From NCBI RefSeq assembly GCF_017571495.1, contig NZ_JAGETZ010000003.1:603070-667069 (forward strand): 64,000 nucleotides of DNA. Reading direction: 5' to 3'. Positions 26,249 to 34,843 of the stretch are shown in pieces (positions within the stretch are counted from its first letter, which is position 1; every line of letters starts with the position of its first letter). The stretch is from Hymenobacter negativus (GTDB lineage: Bacteria; Bacteroidota; Bacteroidia; Cytophagales; Hymenobacteraceae). The position numbers and the translations under genes are program-made. The notes below the pieces were generated by a model that saw nothing but the letters and a program-made list of their open reading frames with translations, made no database searches and was not told where the DNA came from.

Positions 26249-27895
26249 ATGCCAGTTCCTACGCTCTCCTACCTCAGCGGGCCCAGCACTATGCCATTGC
26301 TCGGCGAAACCATCGGCGAAAACCTGCGCCGCACTGTTTCGCAATATCCTGAGCAGGAAGCGCTGGTGGTATCCCAGCAGCACTACCGCGCAACGTATCA
26401 GGAACTATGGGACCAGACCGGAAGGCTTGCCAAGGCCCTCCTGGCGTTGGGCATGGCGGCCGGCGAGCGAGTAGGCCTCTGGGCCCCAAACCGCTCGGAA
26501 TGGGTGGTCACGCAGTTCGGCTCGGCGCGTATGGGGGCCATTCTGGTAAACATCAACCCTGCTTACCGGGCCTCCGAGCTGCAATATGTGCTCAACCAGT
26601 CGGGCTGCCGGGTGCTGCTGCTGGCCGCCAAATTCCGTCAAACCGACTATGTAGCCATCCTCGCCAGTGTCCGCGCCGAATGCCCGGCGCTGGAGCACGT
26701 CATTATTCTGGAAGAAGGCTGGGACGACCTGTTGGCCAGCGGCAGCAGCGTCTCGGATGCAGCATTGGCCGCCCGCGAAGCCGAGCTACAGTTCGACGAC
26801 CCCATCAACATTCAGTACACCAGCGGCACCACCGGCTTCCCGAAAGGGGCCACGCTCTCGCACCACAACATTTTGAACAACGGCTACTTCATCGGCGAAA
26901 CCCTGCACTACACCGCCGCCGACCGGGTGTGCATTCCAGTGCCCTTTTACCACTGCTTTGGGATGGTGATTGGCAACCTGGCCTGCGCCTCGCACGGCAG
27001 CTGCATGGTCATCCCCTCCGAAGCCTTCGACCCCAAAACAGCCATGCAGGCGGTGCAAGCGGAGCGGTGCACCTCCCTCTACGGCGTGCCCACCATGTTC
27101 ATCGCCGAGCTGGAACACCCTGAATTTTCGCAGTTTGATTTCAGCAGCCTGCGCACCGGCGTGATGGCCGGCTCGCCCTGCCCCGAGGAGGTGATGCGCA
27201 AAGTGCAGACCCTGATGAATATGGCCGAAGTGACCATCTGCTACGGCATGACGGAAACCTCGCCCGTCTCAGCTCAGAGCTACACCAACGACCCGTTGGC
27301 CAAGCGCGTGAGTACCGTGGGCCACGTCCATCCGCACCTCGAATTAAAAGTGGTGAACCCCGAAACCGGCCACATCGTACCGCGCGGTACCCCCGGCGAG
27401 CTGTGCACCCGCGGCTACTCCGTGATGCTGGGCTATTGGAATAACCCGCAAGCCACCGCCGCCACCATCGACCGGGCCCGTTGGATGCACACCGGCGACC
27501 TGGCCACCATCGACGCCGAGGGCTACCTCAATATTGTGGGCCGCATTAAGGACGTAATTTTGCGCGGCGGCGACAACATCTACCCCCGCGAAGTGGAGGA
27601 GTTTCTTTACACCCACCCGGCCGTGGCCGACGTGCAGGTCATCGGCGTGCCGAGCCTGCGCTACGGCGAGGAAGTGATGGCTTGGGTGAAGCTTAAAGAC
27701 GGCGTTTCGGCAACGAGCGACGAAATCATGGCATTCTGCAAAAACCGCATTGCCACCAATAAAATCCCGGTTTTCTGGAAGTTCGTCGACAGCTTCCCGA
27801 TGACAGTGACCGGCAAGATTCAGAAATACCTGATGCGCGAGCTGGCCGTGGAGGAACTGGGCCTGCAAGCCGCTGCTGCCGTAAAAACTGCGTAG
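26249..27895 (+). CDS. AMP-binding acyl-CoA synthetase
   Basis: A 548-residue adenylate-forming enzyme (ANL family), probably activating medium- or long-chain fatty acids to acyl-CoA. The P-loop string YTSGTTGFPKGATLSH lies near 188-203, YGMTETSP near 331, the hinge TGDLATIDAEGYLNIVGRIKDVI near 410-432, and the catalytic lysine in GKIQKYLMREL near 523. The overall pattern is closest to the ACSF2/FadD-like branch. The annotated ATG gives the expected N-terminus; no strong promoter box lies immediately upstream (TAACTTGG at 26219-26226 is one mismatch off), so it may be read with the ABC genes. Confidence 0.92.
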   Translation: MPVPTLSYLSGPSTMPLLGETIGENLRRTVSQYPEQEALVVSQQHYRATYQELWDQTGRLAKALLALGMAAGERVGLWAPNRSEWVVTQFGSARMGAILVNINPAYRASELQYVLNQSGCRVLLLAAKFRQTDYVAILASVRAECPALEHVIILEEGWDDLLASGSSVSDAALAAREAELQFDDPINIQYTSGTTGFPKGATLSHHNILNNGYFIGETLHYTAADRVCIPVPFYHCFGMVIGNLACASHGSCMVIPSEAFDPKTAMQAVQAERCTSLYGVPTMFIAELEHPEFSQFDFSSLRTGVMAGSPCPEEVMRKVQTLMNMAEVTICYGMTETSPVSAQSYTNDPLAKRVSTVGHVHPHLELKVVNPETGHIVPRGTPGELCTRGYSVMLGYWNNPQATAATIDRARWMHTGDLATIDAEGYLNIVGRIKDVILRGGDNIYPREVEEFLYTHPAVADVQVIGVPSLRYGEEVMAWVKLKDGVSATSDEIMAFCKNRIATNKIPVFWKFVDSFPMTVTGKIQKYLMRELAVEELGLQAAAAVKTA

Positions 27896-27968
27896 CGTCG
27901 TAGCGTGGATGCTGCAGTTCGCGCATCGTCCGATTCGTTCGTTCAAGCGCGAACTCGCAGCAGCCACG

Positions 27969-28694
27969 CTACAGCGCCAAGTAAAAGCCCGCCAGCAGCC
28001 CCCGAAACGCCTCGGTATAAACGGCATCATCCCCCGTAATCCGAATAGTCATCTCTGTTTCCGCGACTGCTCTCCCCCCTCGCCGAAACCCGGTGATGTG
28101 CCGCAACGGCTGGCTGCCGGGCCGGTGCCGCACCACCAGACGCGTGGCCGGATACAGTCCCGCCTCGGCTGCCACGCGCTCAAATGCCTGCATCTCCAGC
28201 GGTGGCAGCAGCACAGTAAGCAAACCATCGGCCTCCAGAACCTCCGCGACAAAAGCTGCTAAAGCTTCAAAGGAAAGCGTATCGTCGGCCTCGTGCCGGG
28301 CGGTGGTGCGGGCCGCGTTGGGCGAGCGTAGCGACTGTCGGAAAAACGGCGGATTACAAATGATGTGGCTAAACGGCGCCGGCTGCGTGGCCACGAAGGC
28401 CGCCAGACTCATTGCCAGAACTCGGATGCGCTCGGCCCACGGGCTACCCCCCGCATTGGCTGCCGCCTGCGTTGCGGCTGCGGCATCAATTTCTACCGCT
28501 TCTATTGCCACGGTGGCATGGCGCTGGGCGGCCATAAGGGCCAGCAGGCCGGTGCCGGTGCCAATGTCCAGCAAGCGGGTGGCGCCAGTCAGGTCGGCGG
28601 CGGCACCCAGCAGGCAGGCATCGGTGCTCACCTTCATGGCGCACTGGCTTTGCTCGATGCGGAACTGCTGGAACTGAAAGTAGTCGTTGGGCAC
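27969..28694 (-). CDS. tRNA1(Val) (adenine(37)-N6)-methyltransferase-like protein
   Basis: A 241-residue class I SAM methyltransferase of the TrmN6 (YfiC) type, which modifies A37 of tRNA-Val. FQFQQFRIEQSQCAMKVSTDACLLGA at the N-terminus is the family hallmark, LLDIGTGTGLLALM is the SAM motif, and CNPPFF is the N6-adenine methylase NPPF motif. No ATG precedes the hallmark at a sensible distance; a GTG at 28694, seven nt after the upstream gene's stop, was chosen, while the frame runs open to 28769. Call and function are inferred from motifs. Confidence 0.85.
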   Translation of the reverse strand: MPNDYFQFQQFRIEQSQCAMKVSTDACLLGAAADLTGATRLLDIGTGTGLLALMAAQRHATVAIEAVEIDAAAATQAAANAGGSPWAERIRVLAMSLAAFVATQPAPFSHIICNPPFFRQSLRSPNAARTTARHEADDTLSFEALAAFVAEVLEADGLLTVLLPPLEMQAFERVAAEAGLYPATRLVVRHRPGSQPLRHITGFRRGGRAVAETEMTIRITGDDAVYTEAFRGLLAGFYLAL

Positions 28695-28701
28695 GTTTTT
28701 C

Positions 28702-29172
28702 TTAGGGAATGGCGACAAGCTTGCCGTGCTCAAACTTGAAGTAATGAGGGCTATTGCGGCCCTCTTCATTCAGCATGCCGGTGAAAACCACAAGCCGACT
28801 GGTGAGCTTAAAAGCTATCGGTTCAAAATTGTCGGGCTTTTCAGGCAGTTCCGGCGTGAACCAGCAGCAAATGCTGTCGTTGAAATAGACCCTGCCGGTT
28901 TTAACATCAATAATGGCGCTGCTCAGGCATTCGGCCCCACATCCCCAAACTGCCAGCACGTAGTGCCCGGCGAAATTGGGCTTTTGCCGCGCCGCTTCGC
29001 GAATGCGCGTTCGGAAATACCAGGCAGTGGTGCCCGGGGTTAGTTGGGGCGCTGCTTGCGGACCGTCGTAACGTTCGGAAACGGGGTATTCCTTGAATTG
29101 AGGCGTATGCGCCGTCTGCCCAAAAGCAGCCGACGATATGACCGAAGCAAAAAGTAGCGCATAGCGTCGCAT
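28702..29172 (-). CDS. hypothetical exported protein
   Basis: A 156-residue protein with a signal peptide of about 18 residues (YALLFASVISSAAFGQ). The mature part has a conserved-looking core NFAGHYVLAVWGCGAECLSSAIIDVKTGRVYF with three nearby cysteines (a CC pair at SICCWF) that could form disulfides in the periplasm. I do not recognise a named family. It lies just upstream of the tRNA methyltransferase gene (7 nt to its GTG), and 13 nt downstream of rnhA on the same strand, so the three are likely one transcription unit. Confidence 0.75.
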   Translation of the reverse strand: MRRYALLFASVISSAAFGQTAHTPQFKEYPVSERYDGPQAAPQLTPGTTAWYFRTRIREAARQKPNFAGHYVLAVWGCGAECLSSAIIDVKTGRVYFNDSICCWFTPELPEKPDNFEPIAFKLTSRLVVFTGMLNEEGRNSPHYFKFEHGKLVAIP

Positions 29173-29185
29173 GGCAACTTTGGTA

Positions 29186-29656
29186 TTAGAACGCGGATTT
29201 TGCGCTCAACGCCTCGTAGCCCTCGTCTACCAGCAGGCCTTTGCCTAACGCGCTTTGCACAGCCAGCACATCGCAACGCTCGTTTTCGGCGTGGCCGGCG
29301 TGGCCTTTTATCCAATGGAAGGTAACCTTGCGCTGCTTATAAATGCGCAGGAAGCGCCGCCACAGGTCCTCGTTGGCCTTCTTGCCAAAGTCGGATTTGG
29401 CGGCCCAGCCGAATACCCATTTCTTCTCCACGGCATCGACTACGTACTTGGAATCGGACACGACGCGGATGGGCAGCTCGGGGCGTGTCACAGCTTCGAG
29501 GCCAACTATCACGGCCAGCAGCTCCATGCGGTTGTTGGTAGTGAGGCGGAAGCCCTGGGTCAACTCTTTTTCGTGGGGGCCGTAACGCAGGATGGCGCCG
29601 TAGCCACCGGGGCCGGGGTTGCCGCGGGCCGAGCCGTCGGTGAACAGGTGAATCAT
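29186..29656 (-). CDS. rnhA: ribonuclease HI
   Basis: A 156-residue RNase HI that cleaves the RNA strand of RNA-DNA hybrids. The acidic active site is complete: Asp7 in FTDGSARGNPGPGGYG, Glu45 in NNRMELLAVI, Asp68 in VVSDSKYVVDAV and the Asp in HAENERCD near 134. The KKWVFGWAAKSD and KVTFHWIKGHAGH strings are typical. The ATG at 29656 lies only four bases from the arm of an inverted-repeat element that fills the spacer to marC. Confidence 0.96.
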   Translation of the reverse strand: MIHLFTDGSARGNPGPGGYGAILRYGPHEKELTQGFRLTTNNRMELLAVIVGLEAVTRPELPIRVVSDSKYVVDAVEKKWVFGWAAKSDFGKKANEDLWRRFLRIYKQRKVTFHWIKGHAGHAENERCDVLAVQSALGKGLLVDEGYEALSAKSAF

Positions 29657-29660
29657 AATT

Positions 29661-29723
29661 GGTTATTGGTGCCTGGTGCTTGGTGCAGGTATGCTCAGTA
29701 GAACAAGCCAGGCACCAATGACC
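29661..29723. repeat. intergenic inverted repeat, TGGTGC word family
   Basis: Left arm 29661-29682 (GGTTATTGGTGCCTGG plus TGCTTG) pairs with right arm 29704-29723 (CAAGCCAGGCACCAATGACC), with a 2-nt bulge and one G-U-type mismatch. The words TGGTGC/CTTGGTGC repeat within the arm. The element occupies nearly the entire 72-nt marC-rnhA spacer. Confidence 0.8.
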
Positions 29724-29728
29724 AAGCA

Positions 29729-30289
29729 CTAAAAGTTGGTTTTAAACAGCTTGATGGCGATGGCCAGCAGAATGACGCCGAATACGCGGCGCAGCACGTC
29801 CTCGCCGGCTTTGCCGAGCTTGCGCTCAATCCAAGGGCTGGTTTTGAGGACTGCGTAAACGAACACAAGGTTCAGCAGAATGCCGACCAGGATATTGGGC
29901 AGCGTGTAGGCAGCCCGGAGCGAGAGCAGCGTGGTCATGGTGCCGGCCCCGGTGATGAGCGGAAATGCCAGCGGCACAATGGAGCCGGTGCTGGCCGTGA
30001 GGTCGGAATGAAATAGCTGAATGCCCAGTATCATTTCCAGCCCGATGAGGAAAATGATGACCGCGCCAGCCAGGGCAAAACTCTCGTTATCGACCCCAAA
30101 CAGGCGCAGGATGCTCTGGCCCAGAAACAGGAACGCCACCATGAGGCAGCCTGCCACAACAGTGGCCAGCTCGGCCTTAATCCGGCCCTCACGCTGTCGA
30201 ATCTGAATGATAATGGGGATGGAACCCACAATATCAATCACGGCAAAGAGCGTGAGGGTGACCGAGAAGATTTGCTGGAGGTTGAACAT
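29729..30289 (-). CDS. MarC family integral membrane protein
   Basis: A 186-residue membrane protein with six predicted transmembrane helices (for example VTLTLFAVIDIVGSIPIII, ELATVVAGCLMVAFLFLGQ, ALAGAVIIFLIGLEMILG and VFGVILLAIAIKLF). IVPLAFPLITGAGTMTTLL is the MarC/UPF0056 hallmark. The family's transport role is not established; early links to multiple antibiotic resistance were not upheld. The family-typical length and the N-terminal MFNLQQIFSVTL support the start. Repeat elements lie on both sides, at 29661-29723 and 30303-30335. Confidence 0.9.
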   Translation of the reverse strand: MFNLQQIFSVTLTLFAVIDIVGSIPIIIQIRQREGRIKAELATVVAGCLMVAFLFLGQSILRLFGVDNESFALAGAVIIFLIGLEMILGIQLFHSDLTASTGSIVPLAFPLITGAGTMTTLLSLRAAYTLPNILVGILLNLVFVYAVLKTSPWIERKLGKAGEDVLRRVFGVILLAIAIKLFKTNF

Positions 30290-30302
30290 GACGGATGCTT
30301 GG

Positions 30303-30335
30303 AGGTAGGGGCAGGGCTTGTCTTCGCCCCTACCT
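30303..30335. repeat. intergenic hairpin, GTAGGGGC word family
   Basis: A perfect 10-bp stem AGGTAGGGGC (30303-30312) / GCCCCTACCT (30326-30335) with a 13-nt loop occupies the serC-like/marC spacer. GTAGGGGCAGGGCTTGTC here is 17/18 identical to 63940-63957. Confidence 0.8.
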
Positions 30336-30342
30336 AACGGGG

Positions 30343-31410
30343 TTACCCTGGATACTCCTTGGCGAAAAACTGCACCAGAGCTTCCATGGCGGCATCGGGC
30401 ACGGCAGGGAAGTTGGCGATGCGGATGGTCGTGGCTTTGAGAGGGCCGTAGCCACTACCGAGCTGCAGGCCGACTTCCTTGGCTTTGGCCTTGATTTCCT
30501 CGATGAGGGCGGCGTCGCCGCGCAGGCCGATGACGGTGGTGGAACGGGTTTCGTAGTTGCTGATGAGGGGAGTGAGCGGGGTAGCCTGCTCGAAGAAAGC
30601 GTAGAGCTTCTCGGCGCGGTCCACGAGGTGCTGGTGCACGGTTTTGATGGGTTCGCGGTCGGCTAGCACGCGGCTCATGAGGTAAATGCCCAGCACGTTG
30701 GGCGTGTAGTTGGTTTGGTAGTTCAGCATCTGCGAGAGCATGGCGGGCAGCGCGTTGTAGTGCGCCCGGTCGTTCACGAGCTTGGCCTGGGCCACGGCGC
30801 GGGGCGAGAGCAGCATCACGCCCAGGCCAGCGGGCAACCCAAAGCACTTCTGGACCGAGCCAAACCAGATGTCGGCCTTGATGTATTTTAGGTTGAGGCC
30901 GGCCAGCGAGCTGGTAGCATCCACGGCCAGTAGGGCGCCGCCGAGGCGGTTGTAGAGGTTCAGGATGAAGCCTTCGCGCAGTTGAGTGGCAGTGCTGGTT
31001 TCGTTCTGGGTGATGCAGACGAGGTCGGTGTCGTCGGGGGCAAAGGGCAGGCCGGCTACGTCGGGCAGCTCATCGACGCCGAAGCTCAGGCCCGTGCTGG
31101 CCGGCCGCAGGGCCTTGGCGTACTTGTACCACTTCTCGCCAAAGTCGCCGTTGTAGAGGTGAAACGAGCGGCGCGGGGTGAGGCTTTGGGCCAGGATTTC
31201 CCAGCACTCGGTGGCCGAGCCGGTGAAGAGGACGGTGTAGTCCTGCGGCACGTTGAGCTTGGCTTTGAGGTCGGTCACGGTCTGGCGCACCAGGCTGATG
31301 ACCTTATCGGAGCGGTGCCCGGCCGAGAGCCAGTCCTCGTCAAAGGCATCTGTGAGGTACTGCCGAACGGCGGGATATACGGCCGAAGGCCCGGGATTGA
31401 AGGTGTACAT
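30343..31410 (-). CDS. class V aminotransferase, phosphoserine transaminase-like
   Basis: A 355-residue PLP-dependent aminotransferase. YTFNPGPSAVYPAV at the N-terminus, SAGHRSDKV, FTGSATECWE, VDATSSLAG and the Schiff-base lysine in GSVQKCFGLPAGLGVM near 190 fit the serine/phosphoserine branch of class V. In Bacteroidota such proteins usually serve as phosphoserine transaminase in serine synthesis, but no serA is adjacent, so alanine-glyoxylate-type activity remains possible. The ATG at 31410 was preferred to an upstream GTG because the upstream codons lie in an inverted repeat whose arm ends five bases before it. Confidence 0.85.
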   Translation of the reverse strand: MYTFNPGPSAVYPAVRQYLTDAFDEDWLSAGHRSDKVISLVRQTVTDLKAKLNVPQDYTVLFTGSATECWEILAQSLTPRRSFHLYNGDFGEKWYKYAKALRPASTGLSFGVDELPDVAGLPFAPDDTDLVCITQNETSTATQLREGFILNLYNRLGGALLAVDATSSLAGLNLKYIKADIWFGSVQKCFGLPAGLGVMLLSPRAVAQAKLVNDRAHYNALPAMLSQMLNYQTNYTPNVLGIYLMSRVLADREPIKTVHQHLVDRAEKLYAFFEQATPLTPLISNYETRSTTVIGLRGDAALIEEIKAKAKEVGLQLGSGYGPLKATTIRIANFPAVPDAAMEALVQFFAKEYPG

Positions 31411-31415
31411 AGTCT

Positions 31416-31603
31416 GAACCACGGATTGACGCGGATTTTTCGGATTTCACGGATTTTGTGGACGGCATTTCACCGCCGGGGCAGTTTAACGCTGACGCTT
31501 GCAAAAGCGTGTAGCTGGCCAGAACGGTTGCGGCACACAAAGGTCGGAGGGAAGCGCTTACAAAATCTGTGAAATCCGAAAAATCCGCGTCAATCCGTGG
31601 TTC
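31416..31603. repeat. long inverted repeat filling the aroQ-aminotransferase spacer (CGGATT words)
   Basis: Left arm 31416-31459 and right arm 31560-31603 are 44-nt inverted copies with a single mismatch that can pair as G-U; 100 nt of loop separates them. Arm words repeat CGGATT about every 8-10 bases. The aroQ stop codon lies at the right arm's edge and the downstream ATG is five bases beyond the left arm, so the element is the entire spacer. Confidence 0.9.
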
Positions 31604-32048
31604 ACACCCGAAAGCCGACGCGCTTGGGCTGCATGTTCACAAACCACTGCACGGCCAGCCGGTAGCTCTCCAGCCCGAAGCCGCTGATGCTGCCCGCGCA
31701 GTGCCGCCCGAAGAGGCTGCGTTGGCGGAACTCCTCGCGGGCGTGCAGGTTGCTCAGGTGCACCTCCACCACGGGCGTGTTGATGGCGGCCACGGCATCG
31801 GCCAGGGCCACGCTGGTGTGGGTGTAGCCCCCGGCATTGAGCACGATGCCGTGGTGCGTGAAGCCCACTTCGTGCAGCTTGTCCAGTATCGCGCCTTCGT
31901 GGTTGCTCTGGAACTGCGTGAGTTTCAGCTGCGGAAAGGCTTCTTCGAGCTCGGGGAAAAAGTCTTCGAACGAGCGGTTGCCGTAGATGCCGGGCTCGCG
32001 GCGGCCGAGCAGGTTGAGGTTGGGACCGTTGATGATGAGGATGTCCAT
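31602..32048 (-). CDS. aroQ: type II 3-dehydroquinate dehydratase
   Basis: A 148-residue class II dehydroquinase of the shikimate pathway. ILIINGPNLNLLGRREPGIYG at the N-terminus carries the catalytic Tyr in the lid loop; FQSNHEGAILDKLHE, NAGGYTHTSVALADA with its catalytic histidine partner, and VVEVHLSNLHAREEFR follow in family order. The ATG at 32048 gives the usual length. It is on the same strand as the M36 protease gene, which ends 28 nt upstream. The stop codon coincides with the end of the long inverted repeat. Confidence 0.95.
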   Translation of the reverse strand: MDILIINGPNLNLLGRREPGIYGNRSFEDFFPELEEAFPQLKLTQFQSNHEGAILDKLHEVGFTHHGIVLNAGGYTHTSVALADAVAAINTPVVEVHLSNLHAREEFRQRSLFGRHCAGSISGFGLESYRLAVQWFVNMQPKRVGFRV

Positions 32049-32076
32049 AAGAAAGCGAAGGGGCAAACAGGAAAGG

Positions 32077-34704
32077 TTAAGGCTGCACCACCACGCGCCG
32101 CGTGAGGGCACCGGCCGGGGTAGAAACGCGCACCACGTACACGCCGGCCGCCAGGGCCCGCAGGTCGAGCAGGGCGCCTGCCGTGGCGGTTGTGGCGGGC
32201 AGCGTTACGGCCCGCACGGTTTGGCCGAGCACCGTTTCCACCGTTACCGCCACCGCGGCGCTGTTGCCGGCCGGCTGCGCCAGGCGCAATGTGAGCAGGC
32301 CCTGGGTAGGGTTGGGGTAGAGGTCGAGGGCGGCCGGGGCGAGGGCGCTGGTGGTGCTGGTCACGGCAGGCACCAGGAAGCCGGCCGTGTTGTCGGTCAG
32401 GTCGTCGCTGCTGCCCTGCACAGCGTTGCTGCCCATGCCGCGCCGCGCAAAAACCTGCCAAATCAGGGCCTGATTAGCCCCGCCGAAGGTGGCGCGGTCG
32501 GCGGCCAGGATGGCGTCGCGGCCATCGAGGAAGCCGGGGCTGCAGGGTTGCAGCTTCAGCCCGTCCATGATGAGCTGCATGGTTTTGTTGTTGCCGCCCG
32601 TGCCGGTGTAGATGTTGGCATCGTAGCCGTAGCGCTGAATCATGGCCCAGTTCAGGTCCCACAGCACGGTGCACCACACAAAGCCCGTGGCGTGCTGGTC
32701 TTCCGGGTAGTTGGAGTTGGGGTAGTTGCCGTAGTTCACCCCGTTCACCGTTTGCCCAATGAAGGCGTAGGTGGCGTTGTTCACGGCAAAGTCGGTGCTG
32801 TAGGGCAGGGGCCGGATGCCTGGGCCGGTGGTGGCCTGGCCCAGAATATAGGTGCCAATGCCCCGAGCCGTGGCGCCCACATCGCCGGGCCGGGTGGTCA
32901 TCCACAGCTCGAAAAAGTCGCTCCAGCCTTCGCCCATCTGCTCGGCGTTGTCGAGGCAGGCAATGGCTCCCGCCGGCCCGCCCGTGAGGCGCGTGCTGAT
33001 GCCGTGGGCATACTCGTGGGCTATTACGCCGTTTTCGAAGCCGCCGTTGCGGTCGGGGGCCGGGGTGGCCCCCAGCAGCGAGCCAGCCACGGTGCCGCCG
33101 ATGGCCAGCGCATTCTTGATGCGCTGGCCATCGGCGCGCGTAATCATTACCATCGGGATGCGCAGGCCCATGGTGTCGGCCGGGTCGGCGTCGAGGTGAA
33201 CCAGGAAATCAAGGTTATTCACCACCACTATGGCCGTAGCGCCGGCCTGCCGGGCGTTGCGCACCTGGTTGGTGAGGGAACAGTCGTAGTTATAGTCGAC
33301 CACCGCAATGTTGCCTTGCACTTGGGCCGTGTTGGTCCAGGGGCTGCGGCAGCCATAGGTTGGGTTGGGGCTGCCGTCGTTGGCCAGTACCAGGTTGCCG
33401 CTGATGGGCGTGGTGCGCGGCAGCTGCCGGCCAAAGCTGGCTGTCATCACCGCGTAGCTGCCCGCGGCTGCGGCCGGGGCCGTCACGGTCAGGCCGTTGG
33501 CCTGCGGGGTTTGCCAGGGGCCGAGCATGATTTCCGGATAGTTGTTGGCCGTGGCCCCGTCCAGCGTGGGGTTGAAGTAGGCCTCGCTGTAATTTTCCCC
33601 AATCTGGGCCCGTATGTAGTCATCGCCCACGCCCGTGCCCGAATAGTTGGTGGCCTGGAAGTTGCCGCTCGCCTCGGTAAAGCCGTAGCGCTGGCTCACG
33701 TCGTGCATCAGGTTGGCCCAGTAAAAGAGGTTAGTGAGGGCGGCCGGCTGGTTGGCCGAAGCCGAAAGGGCCGGGTCAAAGGCCGCATCGAACTCCAGCG
33801 TCGGCCCGCCATCGGGCGAAAAGCCCGCAGCGTAGTTGGCCAGCGGCGTATAGGCGTGCGCGTTGTTGCCCCGCGCCGTGGTGAATTCGGCCCCGGCGGC
33901 TCCGTTCGTATCGTGCCAGCCAAACGGAGAGGCCACGGCATCGGCCGGACTCGGAATGGCCGTGGCCGGTCCGAACAGCGGATTTTCGAGGGGCGCCGCA
34001 AATACTCGGTAGCCGTTGGCCACGGCCGGGCCCCGGGCGGCGGTGCTGCCCACCACCGCAGGAGCCGACATGGTGCTCAGGACCGTCCGGGGCTCCCGAA
34101 TCACGCGGTTGCGCGCCTTCAGTACCCGGCCCGTGGTGGCATCCACCAGCACGGTCCAGGCATCGGGGCCTTTGGCCGGGTTCAGTTGCACCTGCCAGGC
34201 GGTGTGCAAGGTATTGTCGGGCTGGTGTATATATACCAATGTGGCCGGCTGCGGCGCCCTGAGCCCTGGCTGGCGCAGGTGCCGGCTGGCTGCCACCGTC
34301 GCGGCCTCGGCACCGATGGCCGGCGGGGTCAGGCGGGTGGCCTGGGCGCGCAGGTCGGTTACAAAATTGCCCGTGTGCATGAGCAATGCCCCGGCCCGGT
34401 TGAAGTGCAGGCCGACCTCGGTGCCCGGCACGGCGCGGCCGTCAAGCTGTTGGCACAGGTAGGTGTGGGCGATGCCGTTGTGCTCGTCGGCGTAGCTGCC
34501 CGTCACCGCCAGGGTACTCAGGTCGGCCTCGCGCAAGCCAAAGGCCGCGGCGTGGTCGCGCAGGTAGCGCAGCGCCGGGGCTGCCGCGACCGCCGTTGCT
34601 GCCGATGGGGTGGGAGAGGGCTGGGCCCGGGCAGCGCCGGTGCCCACCAGCAGGGCCGCTCCAACAAACATGCGAAGCGAAGCAGACCGTAGAGAATGAA
34701 GCAT
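32077..34704 (-). CDS. M36 family metallopeptidase (fungalysin) with T9SS sorting domain
   Basis: An 875-residue secreted zinc protease. Signal peptide about 1-28; fungalysin/thermolysin propeptide about 40-180; catalytic core with HEYAHGIS near 561 and the third ligand in EQMGEGWSDFFE near 591; a protease-associated (PA) domain inserted at about 400-500 (IAVVDYNYDCSL, AIVVVNNLDFL). The last 80 residues form a T9SS type A sorting domain (LDLYPNPTQGLLTLRL, GVYVVRV, RRVVVQP). It would be exported through the type IX pathway as an extracellular protease. A 901-codon open frame on the other strand is its GC-rich antisense shadow. Confidence 0.92.
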   Translation of the reverse strand: MLHSLRSASLRMFVGAALLVGTGAARAQPSPTPSAATAVAAAPALRYLRDHAAAFGLREADLSTLAVTGSYADEHNGIAHTYLCQQLDGRAVPGTEVGLHFNRAGALLMHTGNFVTDLRAQATRLTPPAIGAEAATVAASRHLRQPGLRAPQPATLVYIHQPDNTLHTAWQVQLNPAKGPDAWTVLVDATTGRVLKARNRVIREPRTVLSTMSAPAVVGSTAARGPAVANGYRVFAAPLENPLFGPATAIPSPADAVASPFGWHDTNGAAGAEFTTARGNNAHAYTPLANYAAGFSPDGGPTLEFDAAFDPALSASANQPAALTNLFYWANLMHDVSQRYGFTEASGNFQATNYSGTGVGDDYIRAQIGENYSEAYFNPTLDGATANNYPEIMLGPWQTPQANGLTVTAPAAAAGSYAVMTASFGRQLPRTTPISGNLVLANDGSPNPTYGCRSPWTNTAQVQGNIAVVDYNYDCSLTNQVRNARQAGATAIVVVNNLDFLVHLDADPADTMGLRIPMVMITRADGQRIKNALAIGGTVAGSLLGATPAPDRNGGFENGVIAHEYAHGISTRLTGGPAGAIACLDNAEQMGEGWSDFFELWMTTRPGDVGATARGIGTYILGQATTGPGIRPLPYSTDFAVNNATYAFIGQTVNGVNYGNYPNSNYPEDQHATGFVWCTVLWDLNWAMIQRYGYDANIYTGTGGNNKTMQLIMDGLKLQPCSPGFLDGRDAILAADRATFGGANQALIWQVFARRGMGSNAVQGSSDDLTDNTAGFLVPAVTSTTSALAPAALDLYPNPTQGLLTLRLAQPAGNSAAVAVTVETVLGQTVRAVTLPATTATAGALLDLRALAAGVYVVRVSTPAGALTRRVVVQP

Positions 34705-34831
34705 AAAGTAGTGGAAGTGGAAAGATGGAATGTGGCCCCATGATGCCGGAGCTACCCGGTTCGGTTGTATGGCATGCCACGAAGTTGCGGGATATTTTCG
34801 CGTCGGTCGCGTCCGCGACTAGTTAGCCGCC

Positions 34832-34839
34832 TATTTTTG
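34832..34839 (+). promoter_or_regulatory. -7 box for xerD
   Basis: TATTTTTG is a perfect TAnnTTTG match ending exactly four bases before the xerD ATG, implying a leaderless transcript. Confidence 0.6.
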
Positions 34840-34843
34840 CCCC

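Noticed and set aside
31987..34692. 901-codon open frame on the plus strand
   Set aside because: It is antisense to the M36 protease, is rich in Gly/Ala/Arg/His without domains, and follows from GC-biased codons on the other strand.
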